The notes: generated by a model from the letters alone, not told the origin. A stretch of 64,000 bases of DNA from Salinarchaeum laminariae (GCF_023204835.1 NZ_CP096270.1:2294001-2358000), one strand, 5' to 3'. Positions 52,579-61,838 are shown, counted from the stretch's first letter. Program-made: numbers and translations.

Positions 52579-54057
52579 CTACAGCCGGAATTCTGGCCCA
52601 TCGTCCGTGTCGTGGACTTCGACACCGATTGCCTGTAGTTCGTCGCGGAGATCGTCCGCACGCCCGTAGTTGCCAGCGTCCCGCTCCTGCTCACGAAGTT
52701 CCAGAATGAGCTCCACCAGCTCTGCAGTGAGGTCGACGTGCCCGTCACCGACGTCCCCGAAGGAGAGCCCCAGGACGGATCCCCCCAGATCGTCGTACGT
52801 CTCGATCGCCGACCGAAGTCCCTGGTAATCCGCAGCGTCGTGGGCGTCGAGATGTTCGTGTATGGCCGAGGTGAGTTCCAGCAACGCAGAGAGTGCCTCT
52901 CGGGTGTTGAGGTCGTCGTCCATCGCTTGCGCGAACTGCTCTTGTGCCTCGTCAACGGCGGCACGTAGCGACTGGTCGACGCTCTTCGAGTGTGCGTCCG
53001 GAGAGTCCGCAACGCCGACAGCCCGTTGATAGCCGCGTTCCATGCGGTCGAAGCGCTCTGCAGCTTCGTCGAGCGCTGCCTCGGAGTACGTCTGCTTCTC
53101 CGAGTAGGTTGCCGAGAGGAGGTACGTTCTGACGACGTCCGTTCCGAACGTCTCGATCGCCTCGTCGACGGTGTAGAAGTTCCCGAGACTCGAGGACATC
53201 TTCTCCTCGCCAGTCTCGAGCAGACCGACGTGCAGCCAGTGGTTGGTGAAAGGCTCGCCGGTCGCCGCCTCCGCCTGAGCGATCTCGTTCTCGTTGTGGG
53301 GGAAGACGAGATCCTCGCCGGCGACGTGAACGTCGAACGTATCCGCGAGGTGGGTGGTCGACATCGCCGAGCACTCGATGTGCCAGCCTGGGCGCCCCTC
53401 TCCCCAGGGCGAGTCCCAGGTCTGGGCCGTTTCGCAGGCGTCGGCGGGATCTGCCGCGCCGTCGTGCTGATGATCGACGATCTCACCGGGCGTTACGCCG
53501 TCGGCCTTCCAGAGCGCGAAATCGGCCGGATGACGCTTCTCGGCGAGCTCGTCCTCCGGTCCCTGCGTCTCGAGTTCGTCGATCTGCTGGCCCGAGAGCT
53601 TCCCGTACTCGTCGAAGCTGGTGACGTCGAAGTAGACCGAGCCGGCTGACTCGTAGGCGTAGCCCTTCTCCACGAGCGTCTCGACCATCTCGATCACCTC
53701 GTCGACGTGCTCCGTGACGCGGGGGTAGACAGTCGCGCGTTCGAGTCGTAGCGATCGCATGTCGCGGAGGAACTCGGCGACGTAGTGACGACCGACCTCT
53801 GCCTCGCTATCGCCGTCCTCGCCCACGCGGGCGAGCACTTTCTCGTTCACGTCGGTGAAGTTCTCGACGTGGCGAACGTCGTAGCCGGAGTACTCGAGCC
53901 ACCGGTGGAGGACGTCCGTGTGGAGCCAGACTCGCGCGTGGCCGAGATGTGCGGGGTCGGAGGTCGTCAGGCCACAGAGATAGAGCGTGACGGTATCCTC
54001 GATCGGCTCGAACTCCGTCGTCTCTCCAGAGAGCGTATCGTGAAGCCGCAACGTCAT
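52579..54057 (-). CDS. cysS: cysteinyl-tRNA synthetase
   Basis: The 492-residue class I synthetase has the catalytic HIGH-type motif HLGH (37-40) after Cys28 (zinc ligand), the WHIECSAMS zinc region and KMSSS in [12 protein letters not shown] (about residue 283). The C-terminal DALR-like helical domain is present to the end. It charges tRNA-Cys. Start ATG 54057 gives the canonical [12 protein letters not shown]; the ten residues upstream are excluded. Confidence 0.96.
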   Translation of the reverse strand: MTLRLHDTLSGETTEFEPIEDTVTLYLCGLTTSDPAHLGHARVWLHTDVLHRWLEYSGYDVRHVENFTDVNEKVLARVGEDGDSEAEVGRHYVAEFLRDMRSLRLERATVYPRVTEHVDEVIEMVETLVEKGYAYESAGSVYFDVTSFDEYGKLSGQQIDELETQGPEDELAEKRHPADFALWKADGVTPGEIVDHQHDGAADPADACETAQTWDSPWGEGRPGWHIECSAMSTTHLADTFDVHVAGEDLVFPHNENEIAQAEAATGEPFTNHWLHVGLLETGEEKMSSSLGNFYTVDEAIETFGTDVVRTYLLSATYSEKQTYSEAALDEAAERFDRMERGYQRAVGVADSPDAHSKSVDQSLRAAVDEAQEQFAQAMDDDLNTREALSALLELTSAIHEHLDAHDAADYQGLRSAIETYDDLGGSVLGLSFGDVGDGHVDLTAELVELILELREQERDAGNYGRADDLRDELQAIGVEVHDTDDGPEFRL

Positions 54058-54128
54058 GGGCAGTCGTTCAGCGGGACGGCGTTTCAACGCTCCGGTCTCG
54101 TGGACCGTCCGATGGAGCGGCGCAGGCG

Positions 54129-54590
54129 TTACCGGGGCCCTTCGAGCGCGTCTTCCGTGACGCGGAGTGCATCCGCACCGGCACGTTGCTCTACCGCCAC
54201 CACGAGAGACTCGTCCGTCAGGGTTGTCTGGAGGACCCCGATTTCTGCCGTCCGAAGCCGGCCCAGCACAGCTTCGAGCGCACGAGGATCGACGTCACCA
54301 CTCGCCTCGATCGCCGTTACGTCACCACTCGCCTCGAAATCGATACCGCGAGCCGCGGTTGAATCGAGTGCGACGCCGCGGTGCAGCCGAACGCTCACGC
54401 GTCGCTGATCCTCCTGGCGTGTGTCCAGCTCGTCGGCGAACCGTCGGAGAGCGGTCGCGATGGACTCCTCGTCGCCCTCGACGTTCAGGGATCGTGCCGC
54501 GGCGCTGTAGTTGACGACACCGTCCCGAAGCGCGTCGTAGAGTGCCGGATCCGCTTTCACCGCTCGTCTGGTCCGCGCAGCAACCGACAT
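54129..54590 (-). CDS. conserved haloarchaeal protein (DUF7523-like)
   Basis: The 153-residue product MSVAARTRRAVKADPALYDALRDGVVNYSAAARSLNVEG... has a helical N-terminal part resembling a wHTH (VVNYSAAARSLNV) and a C-terminal alpha/beta, ACT-like part (RTAEIGVLQTTLTDESLVVAVEQRAGADALRVTEDAL). I recall this as a haloarchaeal DUF (7523-type, unverified). Possible amino-acid sensing regulator. Divergent from the HTH gene; upstream start to 54806 is rejected because it crosses the divergent promoter. Confidence 0.65.
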   Translation of the reverse strand: MSVAARTRRAVKADPALYDALRDGVVNYSAAARSLNVEGDEESIATALRRFADELDTRQEDQRRVSVRLHRGVALDSTAARGIDFEASGDVTAIEASGDVDPRALEAVLGRLRTAEIGVLQTTLTDESLVVAVEQRAGADALRVTEDALEGPR

Positions 54591-54689
54591 ACGGCCGAGT
54601 TCGATCGCGACGGCTCGAAAACCTTCCGACACCAGCCGCCTCCTTCCTCTTGGTCTGGCCTTCCCGCAGCCTGCGACAGTCACAGGGCA

Positions 54690-54696
54690 TTTATAC
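54690..54696 (+). promoter_or_regulatory. TATA-like box for HTH/membrane operon
   Basis: tttatac is centred about 27 bases before GTG 54720, so a leaderless message starting with the regulator is likely. Confidence 0.5.
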
Positions 54697-54719
54697 GGGA
54701 CCGGTAGCGAAGGAACACC

Positions 54720-55073
54720 GTGACCGAGGAGTGTGACGAGTCGGAGATCCTCGCTCTCCTCGACGACGAGTACGCACGGGCGATTCTGGGGGAAACGAGT
54801 GCCCAACCCATGTCAGCAACCGAACTCAGCGACCGGTGCGACGCGTCCCGGTCGACGATATACAGGCGCATCGATCGACTCACTGACTGTGATCTCCTCG
54901 AGGAGCAGATGCAGTACGATCCGGAGGGCCACCACCGGAGCGTCTACGCATCGCGCCTCGAGGAGGTCCGCGTTCGTTTCGAGGACGCGGATCCGGTTCT
55001 GGAGGTCGAACGAGCCGAGGCGTCCGCGGAGGACCCTGCAGATCGCTTCACTCGCATGTGGGAGGGTCTCTAA
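54720..55073 (+). CDS. winged-helix transcriptional regulator (ArsR-like)
   Basis: The 117-residue protein starts at GTG 54720 and carries a winged helix: ILALLDDEYARAILGETSAQPMSATELSDRCDASRSTIYRRIDRL (about 10-54), wing QMQYDPEGHHRSVYASRLEEV, and an acidic C-terminal helix. Such regulators pair in haloarchaea with a small membrane protein, as here. Its TAA overlaps the next ATG (TAATG). Confidence 0.83.
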   Translation: MTEECDESEILALLDDEYARAILGETSAQPMSATELSDRCDASRSTIYRRIDRLTDCDLLEEQMQYDPEGHHRSVYASRLEEVRVRFEDADPVLEVERAEASAEDPADRFTRMWEGL

Positions 55074-55384
55074 TGCTCGGGATGACGACGTTGCAGCTGG
55101 TGATTCTCGCGGCGTCGCTCCTCGCGACGCTCCTCGGGCTCGTCGTCGGCTACCAGGCGTACAGAGGGTTTCGTCGCCACCACAGCGCGTCGATGCGTCA
55201 GCTCTCTGCAGGTCTGTTGTTGCTCACGGCGGGCTCCTACACCCTCGCGTTCGTCGGCACCCTGCTTCTGCGGGCTGGCTACCTCGATGCGTCCCTGCAG
55301 GATCCACTGACACTGGTGGTCAGGCTGCTACAGGTCGCGGGGCTGGCACTCATCACGTACTCCCTCTACAATCGTCCCGAGTGA
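55073..55384 (+). CDS. small membrane protein paired with HTH regulator (DUF7521-like)
   Basis: The 103-residue protein has three membrane helices: LVILAASLLATLLGLVVGYQAY, LSAGLLLLTAGSYTLAFVGTLLL and DPLTLVVRLLQVAGLALITYSLY. The RGFRRHHSASMRQL loop is conserved-like. Translation is coupled to the regulator by the TAATG overlap. It may be a sensor or stress target; no established function. Confidence 0.75.
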   Translation: MLGMTTLQLVILAASLLATLLGLVVGYQAYRGFRRHHSASMRQLSAGLLLLTAGSYTLAFVGTLLLRAGYLDASLQDPLTLVVRLLQVAGLALITYSLYNRPE

Positions 55385-55545
55385 TTTCGGCGTCCGACCG
55401 TCGTCCCGCGATCTCCCACTCGTCGTGTGCTGACTCGCCCCGCGGCTTCGTTCGCCCTACCCCTAAGCGAACTCCGTAGCGTCGGCTGCAGGCACTCCAA
55501 GGTCTGGCGAGGTGGAGAAGTGGGATACAGGCGTGGGGTCGAGCT

Positions 55546-56718
55546 TCAGTTGCAGCCCATGGACGCCGCGACGTCGGCTATCGATGGGCCATCTGTTGGA
55601 CCAACGACCGAGTAGGTGGTGCCAGCGCACGTCCAGACGATTGCGTCGTTGGGACCGACCGAGACGCGGCGGGCGGGCTCGCCCGCGATTTCGATCTGCT
55701 CCCCGTTCGTGAGGTTCACATCGCTCTCGGTCCGCTTCGTGACGGTGATCGAGTCCGACGTTCCCGCGTACACGATCGTCAGCGATTGGCCACTCGCCGC
55801 GGGGTAGACCTCTGCGCTCTCGAACTCGTAGCCTGTCGGTACGGATGGGTCGGGGACCGTCTCGTCGGTTGCCTCCACGAGCGACGCCCGTTCGTCGAAT
55901 TGCTGGAAACTCCCGTTCGGTCCGTCGACGACGGTCGTCGTCGGAGGTGCCTGGAATTCGAACGTTCCCGCGTCGATAGCTCCATTGATGGTGACGTTCG
56001 TGTAGGTCGACGTCGTGACGGTCGTCTGATTGCCGACCTCGACTGCGACGGTGGATTGCAACGGTAGATGCCACTCCGTGTCTATGTAGTACGTCGCGTT
56101 CTGGATCAGACTCTTCTCGTCGGTCGAGTCGAGGTCGACGACGCGCACTTCGCGGCCGTCGACGGTGTCCATGCCAGCGTTCGTGACGGTGACGTTGTCG
56201 CCGACTGGAAGTATCATCGAGGGCTGACCCGCGTTCGAGCCAGTGCCCGTCGAGGGGACCGTCGGTGCGGGGGAGATCCCGATCTGGCCATCAGTGTTCG
56301 TATCGCCATCGTCGAGACGATTGTAGATGGTGCTCACCGTATCGACGGTGCGATTGATCGCGGTTGCGTTGATCGCCGGTCGGTCGATGTACTGGAGCGT
56401 ATTCGAACTGGGATCGTAGAACTGCATCGCCGATTCGTTCATCACGACCGTCATCCCTTCGGCTGGCCCATCGATTACAGACGATCGATAGTGCCCAGTA
56501 TCGAACTCTCGAACGAGGTGCGTGCGCACCGTCGTTTCGTTGCCATCGACCGTGGTCTCCGTGACGACCTCCGCTTCGAGCGTCTCGATAGATGCGAGCT
56601 GGTCGCGGACCTGCGGTTCGTCCGGATACGTGGTGTCCTGGGACGTGAAGCTACAGCCAGCGAGCGTGACCCCGCCGAGGACGACGAGCGCGAGAAGGAC
56701 GTGGCGGGCAGTGAGCAA
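55546..56718 (-). CDS. LolA/DUF-type lipoprotein
   Basis: The 390-residue protein starts at TTG 56718 (only start codon before an in-frame stop). Signal ends in TLAGCSFTSQ: lipobox Cys22. The mature part has two LolA-like domains: VRDQLASIETLEAEVVTETT, with ATYYIDTEWHLPLQSTVAV and YTNVTINGAIDAGTFEFQAPP, and a C-terminal half with PTGYEFESAEVYPAASGQSLTIVYAG. It resembles haloarchaeal outer membrane lipoprotein-sorting (LolA) domain proteins; archaea have no outer membrane so the ligand is unknown. Confidence 0.75.
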   Translation of the reverse strand: MLTARHVLLALVVLGGVTLAGCSFTSQDTTYPDEPQVRDQLASIETLEAEVVTETTVDGNETTVRTHLVREFDTGHYRSSVIDGPAEGMTVVMNESAMQFYDPSSNTLQYIDRPAINATAINRTVDTVSTIYNRLDDGDTNTDGQIGISPAPTVPSTGTGSNAGQPSMILPVGDNVTVTNAGMDTVDGREVRVVDLDSTDEKSLIQNATYYIDTEWHLPLQSTVAVEVGNQTTVTTSTYTNVTINGAIDAGTFEFQAPPTTTVVDGPNGSFQQFDERASLVEATDETVPDPSVPTGYEFESAEVYPAASGQSLTIVYAGTSDSITVTKRTESDVNLTNGEQIEIAGEPARRVSVGPNDAIVWTCAGTTYSVVGPTDGPSIADVAASMGCN

Positions 56719-57220
56719 TGTTACTCGTCATTCGTCGCGGGAACAACCATAAATCGTACTATACCGAGTGAAACGATCGCACGAAACGATCCGACATTTT
56801 CTCCACCGGACGGATTCAGCCTGGCAGTGTCGATCCATCACCGCTCTTCCCAGAGTCGATACACTCGTCGGTCAGGAGGGCCGACCGGCGCCAGAGGGAC
56901 TGCATTCGAACAGTCGTCTCCGCCCCACTTCAACCGGACACGACTGTTGCAGACCCTGCAAACCGTCCCTCCGCCTCACTCGTCCCGCTCAGTGCCACTC
57001 CTCACTGTCGTTCACTCTGTGCATCCTCGCTGCAATGCCTCGCCGTCCTTTGCCTCTCTTCTCACCCGCCATCCCCTCTGTCCTCGTTCTCTCTATCCGT
57101 ATTCAACAGAACTCTCTATCTCTCTCCACCGAAAAATCCCCTTTAAGCACGCGAGGCTCCATCGGTGCAAAAGCGTCGCCGGACGAAGGGCTGAAAGCCA
57201 CCCGTCACCACTGATTGGGT
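56719..57220. other. 502-base intergenic region with pyrimidine-rich tract
   Basis: No gene is supported. A minus-strand TATA-like atttatgg (56749-56754) likely drives the lipoprotein gene. From 56964 to about 57131 the plus strand is strongly pyrimidine-rich (repeated ctc, tct and ctctctat runs). A TATA-like ctttaagc (57142-57149) lies about 75 bases before cbiX. Confidence 0.55.
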
Positions 57221-58099
57221 ATGCAGGCACTCGTGATCGTCGCCCACGGCTCGCATCTCAACCCTGAATCGAGTGCGCCGACGTTTGCCCACGCGGATAC
57301 GATCCGCGCGACCAGCGCCTTCGACGAGGTTCGCGAAGCGTTCTGGAAGGAAGAGCCTCACTTCAGGGAAGCGCTCCGGACGGTCGCAGCCGACGAGGTG
57401 TTCGTCGTTCCACTGTTCATCAGCGAGGGCTACTTCACAGAAGAGGTGATCCCCAGGGAGCTGCGTCTCGAGGGATGGGACGTCACCGACTGGGAATCCG
57501 GCGACGGCGTCAGCGCGAGCCACGCGACCTACACTGCAGACGACGTGGAGAAGCGAGTCCACTACGCCGGGCCAGCCGGCACCCACGACGCGATGTCCGA
57601 CGTCATCGTCCGCAGGGCCGAATCAGTGAGCGGCGATCCGGACGTCGGCGAAGGGTTCGGACTCGCGGTGGTCGGTCACGGGACCAAGCGCAACGAGCAC
57701 TCCGCGAGGGCGATCGAGTACCACGCCGATCGCATCCGCGAGCGGGGCCGATTCGACGAGGTCGAGGCGCTGTTCATGGACGAGGAGCCGGAGGTCGACG
57801 ACGTAACGGAGTACTTCGATAGCGACGACGTAGTCGTCGTTCCACTGTTCGTCGCCGACGGCTACCACACCCAGGAGGACATCCCCGAGGATATGGGGTT
57901 GACCGAGGATTATCGCGAGGGCTGGGAGACGCCGGCAACAGTCGACGGCCAACAGATCTGGTATGCTGGCGCCGTCGGTACCGAACCGCTCATGGCGGAC
58001 GTACTTCTCGAGCGTGCGGCTGATGCTGGCGCTGACGTCGGTGATGCGATCGAGCAAGTACGTGAGGGGACACGAGTCTCCGGCCCCGCTGACGACTGA
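57221..58099 (+). CDS. cbiX: sirohydrochlorin cobaltochelatase-type protein CbiX
   Basis: The 292-residue protein is the two-domain (long) form of CbiX: an N-terminal half MQALVIVAHGSHLNPESSAPTF with metal-binding HGSH-like motif and a C-terminal half LAVVGHGTKRNEHSARAIEYHADRI. It inserts cobalt (or another metal) into sirohydrochlorin in anaerobic cobalamin synthesis. Start at ATG 57221. It is followed 95 bases later by a DR2241-type gene, a recurrent pair. Confidence 0.9.
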   Translation: MQALVIVAHGSHLNPESSAPTFAHADTIRATSAFDEVREAFWKEEPHFREALRTVAADEVFVVPLFISEGYFTEEVIPRELRLEGWDVTDWESGDGVSASHATYTADDVEKRVHYAGPAGTHDAMSDVIVRRAESVSGDPDVGEGFGLAVVGHGTKRNEHSARAIEYHADRIRERGRFDEVEALFMDEEPEVDDVTEYFDSDDVVVVPLFVADGYHTQEDIPEDMGLTEDYREGWETPATVDGQQIWYAGAVGTEPLMADVLLERAADAGADVGDAIEQVREGTRVSGPADD

Positions 58100-58193
58100 G
58101 TACTGGCCAACCGCCCGGTTTTCTCGACACCAGAGCGGTTGTTCGACCGCCGGAAGCGCCCCACTTTTCTCTCGCCGGTGCGATCGGCCGCAT

Positions 58194-59318
58194 ATGGAGG
58201 ACGCACAGCTGGACGCCTTCGTCGCGGCCGCCGAGGACGGGGTCGATTGCGATGGTCTTGTTGCAGCGAGGCGGTCAGGGGGCGACGGTCAGAACGAGGC
58301 CGCCGGCGAGTACGTCTTCGCGGTCGATGGCGACCGCCGTGACAATCTCGACGAATCGACGTTCCGATCACTCGCGTCGGACCACTCCAGCTACGGCGGA
58401 AACTGGTATTTCTGGGAGCGAGGCGTCCCACCCGGAGACGACCGGGTGGCGTTCCTGCGGTGGTTGGAAGGCACCGACACCACCCAACTGCCGGAGCGGC
58501 TGGACCGACTCGAATCGGGAGTTCACGCGACGTGGGGCCAACTGCACGTCACGGTCTCTCTCGATCCCGACGGTGACGCTGGCGAGTACAGTCGGCAGTA
58601 CGCCCTGTGTCACGCAGACGACGTGACCAGTGACGGGGCTGATCTCACCGAGTATCACGATCCACTCGACGCTCGCGAGCTCTCCAAACTGGACGAGGAC
58701 GGTCGCTATCGCCCTCTGAAGACGGCTCCGACGCTCCAGCGCGGGTGGCATTTCCCCGACCTGGGGCCACACGAACTCGTTCGCGCGGTGGAGTGTTTCT
58801 ACCCCGCGACGATTCCGAACTGGTACCGAGAGGGCGAAGGCGATCTCGATATCGACAACTGGCGGGACACAGCCGAGCGACAGACCGGCATCTACGAGGT
58901 CGTCGAGGAGCTTCCACGGGAGGCCGTCGAATGGGTCGCTCAGGCCTGCTGCGTGGACTCACAGTGTCTCAAACGCCGCGAGTGGGAGTACGACGATGAC
59001 GAGGAGCTCGCCGCGCCAGCGGGCGACGGCGAGTTCCCCTGCCGTGAGCCCTGTTCGCTCGTGGTCGCGGCCGCGCGAAAGTGGACGATTCTGGAGGGCG
59101 AATCCGAGCGAACCTACGAGTTCGAACTCACGCCCAGTGAGAAAAACCAGCTCGAGGAGCTGATCGACGCCGTCGCGGACGGTCGCGTCGACGACGTTCG
59201 GGAGGCCGACGTCGGCGACGGGGCGAACCGTTACCGGGCCCGATATCTCAGAGCGAAACGCTTCGACGAGGACGGCAATCTCTGTGGCGTCGAGACGACG
59301 AACGGAGACGGGGAGTAA
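58194..59318 (+). CDS. DR2241 family Fe-S protein
   Basis: The 374-residue protein matches DR2241-type proteins next to CbiX. A Cys-rich region (AQACCVDSQCLKRREW then DGEFPCREPCSLVVAAA, about 250-300) is proposed in the family to bind a 4Fe-4S cluster. N-terminal FVAAAEDG and WYFWERGVPPGDDRVAFLRWLE region; C-terminal helical tail. Role unknown, but adjacency to CbiX suggests cobalamin or heme-d1-like tetrapyrrole work. Not catalytically assigned. Confidence 0.85.
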   Translation: MEDAQLDAFVAAAEDGVDCDGLVAARRSGGDGQNEAAGEYVFAVDGDRRDNLDESTFRSLASDHSSYGGNWYFWERGVPPGDDRVAFLRWLEGTDTTQLPERLDRLESGVHATWGQLHVTVSLDPDGDAGEYSRQYALCHADDVTSDGADLTEYHDPLDARELSKLDEDGRYRPLKTAPTLQRGWHFPDLGPHELVRAVECFYPATIPNWYREGEGDLDIDNWRDTAERQTGIYEVVEELPREAVEWVAQACCVDSQCLKRREWEYDDDEELAAPAGDGEFPCREPCSLVVAAARKWTILEGESERTYEFELTPSEKNQLEELIDAVADGRVDDVREADVGDGANRYRARYLRAKRFDEDGNLCGVETTNGDGE

Positions 59319-59359
59319 ATTTTACCCAGAGATCGTCGGTGGCACGTCGCATGAGTGCG

Positions 59360-60052
59360 TTATCGTCGAATTAGCATGGCAACTGTGCCGACGACGGTAG
59401 CCAGGACGACGATCACGGCGAGCCGGACGACTGCCCCGTCGACGAACTGCCACGCACCGATCGCGATGAGTACCGCCAGGAGAGAAAGTCCAGCTAGCAG
59501 ACCTGTCCCGGCATCCAGACGAGGGGTTAGTGAATCGACCACGGCGCTGGTCGTCTCCTCGACCGTCGTCACCACTCCCCCGACAGCGTGCGTAGACTCT
59601 TCGTCGCTGCCCTGTTCAGCGACCTCTGTGGAGCCAGCGGTCGATGCGGCCGGTGCGGGTGAGTTACTGGTCGCTCCCTTGCTTTCCGTATCAGCAGGAT
59701 CGCGTTCGATCGGGCTCGTCGGAACGGAGGAAGACTCTCGAACGAGCACGCCAATCGTGACGGACTCCCTGCCGTAACCAGTCGAGAGCTCGAGAGTTCC
59801 CCGCGCTGGCCGGAGGTCCGTCCGAACGTCGACTGGAATCTCGACGACTTCCTCTGGTTCGAGGAATGGGTTTCCCTCCGCCACCGTCGCAGTGCTCGCC
59901 AGGTCACCAGCGATCGAGCAGTGAATGTGACTCCCTTCGCCGTGGTTCTGGACGCGCACCACGAACGGTCCGTCGGTCTCGATGCTGTCGCTCGCGGGCT
60001 CGATCGCGTGATGTTCCGAGCGGTTGAGGTGAACCACGAGCGCGTCTGTCAC
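59360..60052 (-). CDS. membrane-anchored haloarchaeal protein (DUF7524-like)
   Basis: The 230-residue product starts at GTG 60052. The N-terminal domain is an extended beta fold (IETDGPFVVRVQNHGEGSHIHCSIAG...) like small Ig-type domains, followed by a low-complexity Ser/Thr/Glu linker (about 110-180) and two C-terminal membrane helices ending in MLIRR. Orientation and role unknown. Similar proteins occur across haloarchaea by recollection. Confidence 0.65.
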   Translation of the reverse strand: MTDALVVHLNRSEHHAIEPASDSIETDGPFVVRVQNHGEGSHIHCSIAGDLASTATVAEGNPFLEPEEVVEIPVDVRTDLRPARGTLELSTGYGRESVTIGVLVRESSSVPTSPIERDPADTESKGATSNSPAPAASTAGSTEVAEQGSDEESTHAVGGVVTTVEETTSAVVDSLTPRLDAGTGLLAGLSLLAVLIAIGAWQFVDGAVVRLAVIVVLATVVGTVAMLIRR

Positions 60053-60196
60053 GGGGCATACTGCTCAGGCAGCGGGCAAAAAGGTTCGCCGCGTTCGCGG
60101 GCGTCGGTGAGATTCAAAAATCGATCCAGAACCCCAACATCGGAACGGGCCTATCTGCCGATCGCACGTCGACGATCGAAGAACCGAGTCGGACGT

Positions 60197-60391
60197 TCAG
60201 GAGGGAGCTTCTTCCCGCATGTCCGGCGGGAGCAGGTTCGCGATGCCCTCGTCGATCTCGTAGGTCTCGCCACAGTCGGTGCAGGTGAGGGTTCCATCGA
60301 GAATCTCCTCGCCGTCCTGCTCCTCGACGTCCAGATCGAGCTCCGCCTTGTCAAGCGGACATCGGAGAATGTCGAGCGTCGATTGCTTCAC
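60197..60391 (-). CDS. trm112: methyltransferase activator Trm112
   Basis: The 64-residue zinc-ribbon protein (GTG start) MKQSTLDILRCPLDKAELDLDVEE... has the Trm112 pattern: ILRCP at 8-12, CTDCG at 37-41, and YEIDEGIANLLPPDMR at the C-terminus. One knuckle is CPLD rather than CPxC. Trm112 binds and activates several methyltransferases for tRNA and translation factors in eukaryotes and haloarchaea. The gap 60053-60196 holds no gene. Confidence 0.88.
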   Translation of the reverse strand: MKQSTLDILRCPLDKAELDLDVEEQDGEEILDGTLTCTDCGETYEIDEGIANLLPPDMREEAPS

Positions 60392-60506
60392 CGCAGGTCA
60401 CCCCGTGTCATACAGTGTACTCCACGGGGGACTCAAAAAAGCGTGACGGGTCGATGCCCGCGAACGGACGGGGATCGGGGATGGCCAGCGGGTGAACGAT
60501 CGGCAG

Positions 60507-60513
60507 GTATAGA
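60507..60513 (+). promoter_or_regulatory. TATA-like box for DtxR-like gene
   Basis: gtatag is centred about 27 bases before ATG 60537 and implies a leaderless message. Confidence 0.45.
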
Positions 60514-60536
60514 AGACGGCCGACCCAACTCGGCGC

Positions 60537-61226
60537 ATGATGCTGAGCGACGTCATGGAGGACTACCTCAAGGCGATCTACTACCTCCAGGGCGAGGACG
60601 AGGAGGAGCGTATCCGAACCTCCGAGATCGCCGAGCATCTCGACGTGACGTCGCCGACGGTCACAAGCATGCTCGAGAAGCTCGAAGAGCGCGGTCTCGT
60701 CGACCGCGAAAAGTACGAGGGCGTCCGACTCACCGAAGAAGGCGAGACGGTCGCACTCGAGGTGCTTCGACACCACCGGCTGCTCGAAGCGTATCTCACC
60801 GAACACCTCGATTACGATTGGAGCGAAGTCCACGACGAAGCCGACCGCCTCGAACACCACATCTCTGAGAAGTTCGAACGACGTCTCGCGGAGCTCCTCG
60901 ACGACCCAAAGGTCGACCCCCACGGCGATCCAATTCCGAACGAGCAGCTCGATCCACCGCCCGCCGACGAGGGGGTCCCGCTGACCGAGTTCGAGACAGA
61001 GGATCGCGTCGCCGTTGCGCGCATCGAGGACGGCGACCCGGAGATACTCCGGTATCTCGCTGACCGCGGTATCGAGCCAGGAGCAGTGCTCGAGCTTACC
61101 GACGTTGCACCGTTCGGCGTCGTAACGGTTCGGGCTGCTGCACAAGCTGAGACCTGTGCACTGCCGCAGGAGGTCGCCCAGGAAGTACTCGTGACGGCAG
61201 TTTCAGCGGAACTCGAGCGTGCCTGA
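60537..61226 (+). CDS. DtxR/MntR-type metal-dependent transcriptional regulator
   Basis: The 229-residue protein has an N-terminal winged helix MMLSDVMEDYLKAIYYLQGEDEEERIRTSEIAEHLDVTSPTVTSMLEKLEERGLV, a dimerisation and metal-binding domain with HHRLLEAYLTEHLDYDWSEVHDEADRLEHHIS (His and Glu ligands) and a C-terminal SH3-like FeoA domain (about 150-229). It likely represses iron- or manganese-uptake genes when metal is abundant. Two ATGs abut at 60537 and 60540; the first is used. Confidence 0.92.
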   Translation: MMLSDVMEDYLKAIYYLQGEDEEERIRTSEIAEHLDVTSPTVTSMLEKLEERGLVDREKYEGVRLTEEGETVALEVLRHHRLLEAYLTEHLDYDWSEVHDEADRLEHHISEKFERRLAELLDDPKVDPHGDPIPNEQLDPPPADEGVPLTEFETEDRVAVARIEDGDPEILRYLADRGIEPGAVLELTDVAPFGVVTVRAAAQAETCALPQEVAQEVLVTAVSAELERA

Positions 61227-61269
61227 TCCGACGAATCGCCCGATGCGACGTTCGAGGACGGTACCCACG

Positions 61270-61277
61270 GTTTTAAG
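61270..61277 (+). promoter_or_regulatory. TATA-like box for Rrf2-like gene
   Basis: gttttaag is centred about 28 bases before ATG 61302 and supports leaderless initiation there, not at the in-frame TTG 61296. Confidence 0.5.
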
Positions 61278-61301
61278 GAAATCTACGAGCAAAGATTGTG
61301 C

Positions 61302-61838
61302 ATGTCATCGATCGAGCTAACTCCCAGCCAAAAGACGATTCTGACCGCACTGGTCAACCTCTACGGTGAGGAATCCGAGAATGCGGTCAAGGGGGAGCAG
61401 ATCGCCGAGGAAGTCGATCGCAACCCCGGGACGATTCGGAACCAGATGCAGAGCCTCAAAGCACTCCAGCTCGTCGAGGGCGTTCCCGGTCCGAAAGGCG
61501 GGTACAAACCAACACCGACGGCGTACGAGGCCCTCGACGTCCAGCAGATGGACGACGCAGCGAGCGTCCCTCTCTTCCACGAAGGTGAGCTACTCGAAGG
61601 TGCGACCGTCGAAGAGATCGACCTCAACAGCGTCCATCACCCCGAACTCTGCCGCGCAGAGATCCACCTGCAGGGGTCGATCCGCGGAATCGACGAGGGC
61701 GATCAGGTAATCGTCGGCCCGACCCCGCTCTCGAAGCTGCAAGTCACAGGCACCGTGGACGGAAAAGACGACAGCGCGAATATCCTCATCTTGCGAATCG
61801 ACGACATGGTGGCCCCATCCGAAGAGCCGTCCCACTGA
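61302..61838 (+). CDS. Rrf2/HTH-type transcriptional regulator
   Basis: From ATG 61302 the 178-residue protein begins MSSIELTPSQKTILTALVNLYGEESENAVKGEQIAEEVDRNPGTIRNQMQSLKALQLVEGVPGPKGGYKPT, a winged helix with wing GPKGGYKPT, typical of Rrf2-like haloarchaeal regulators. The C-terminal half (about 85-178) is a beta-rich domain (EIDLNSVHHPELCRAEIHLQGSIRG, GPTPLSKLQVTGTVDGKDDSANILILRIDDM), probably an effector-binding or dimerisation unit. No Cys triad, so not IscR-like. Target unknown. Confidence 0.8.
   Translation: MSSIELTPSQKTILTALVNLYGEESENAVKGEQIAEEVDRNPGTIRNQMQSLKALQLVEGVPGPKGGYKPTPTAYEALDVQQMDDAASVPLFHEGELLEGATVEEIDLNSVHHPELCRAEIHLQGSIRGIDEGDQVIVGPTPLSKLQVTGTVDGKDDSANILILRIDDMVAPSEEPSH

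Noticed and set aside
54591..54806. N-terminal extension of the DUF7523-like protein
   Set aside because: It would cross the divergent promoter and start of the HTH gene; residues before the Met at 54590 look like antisense translation.
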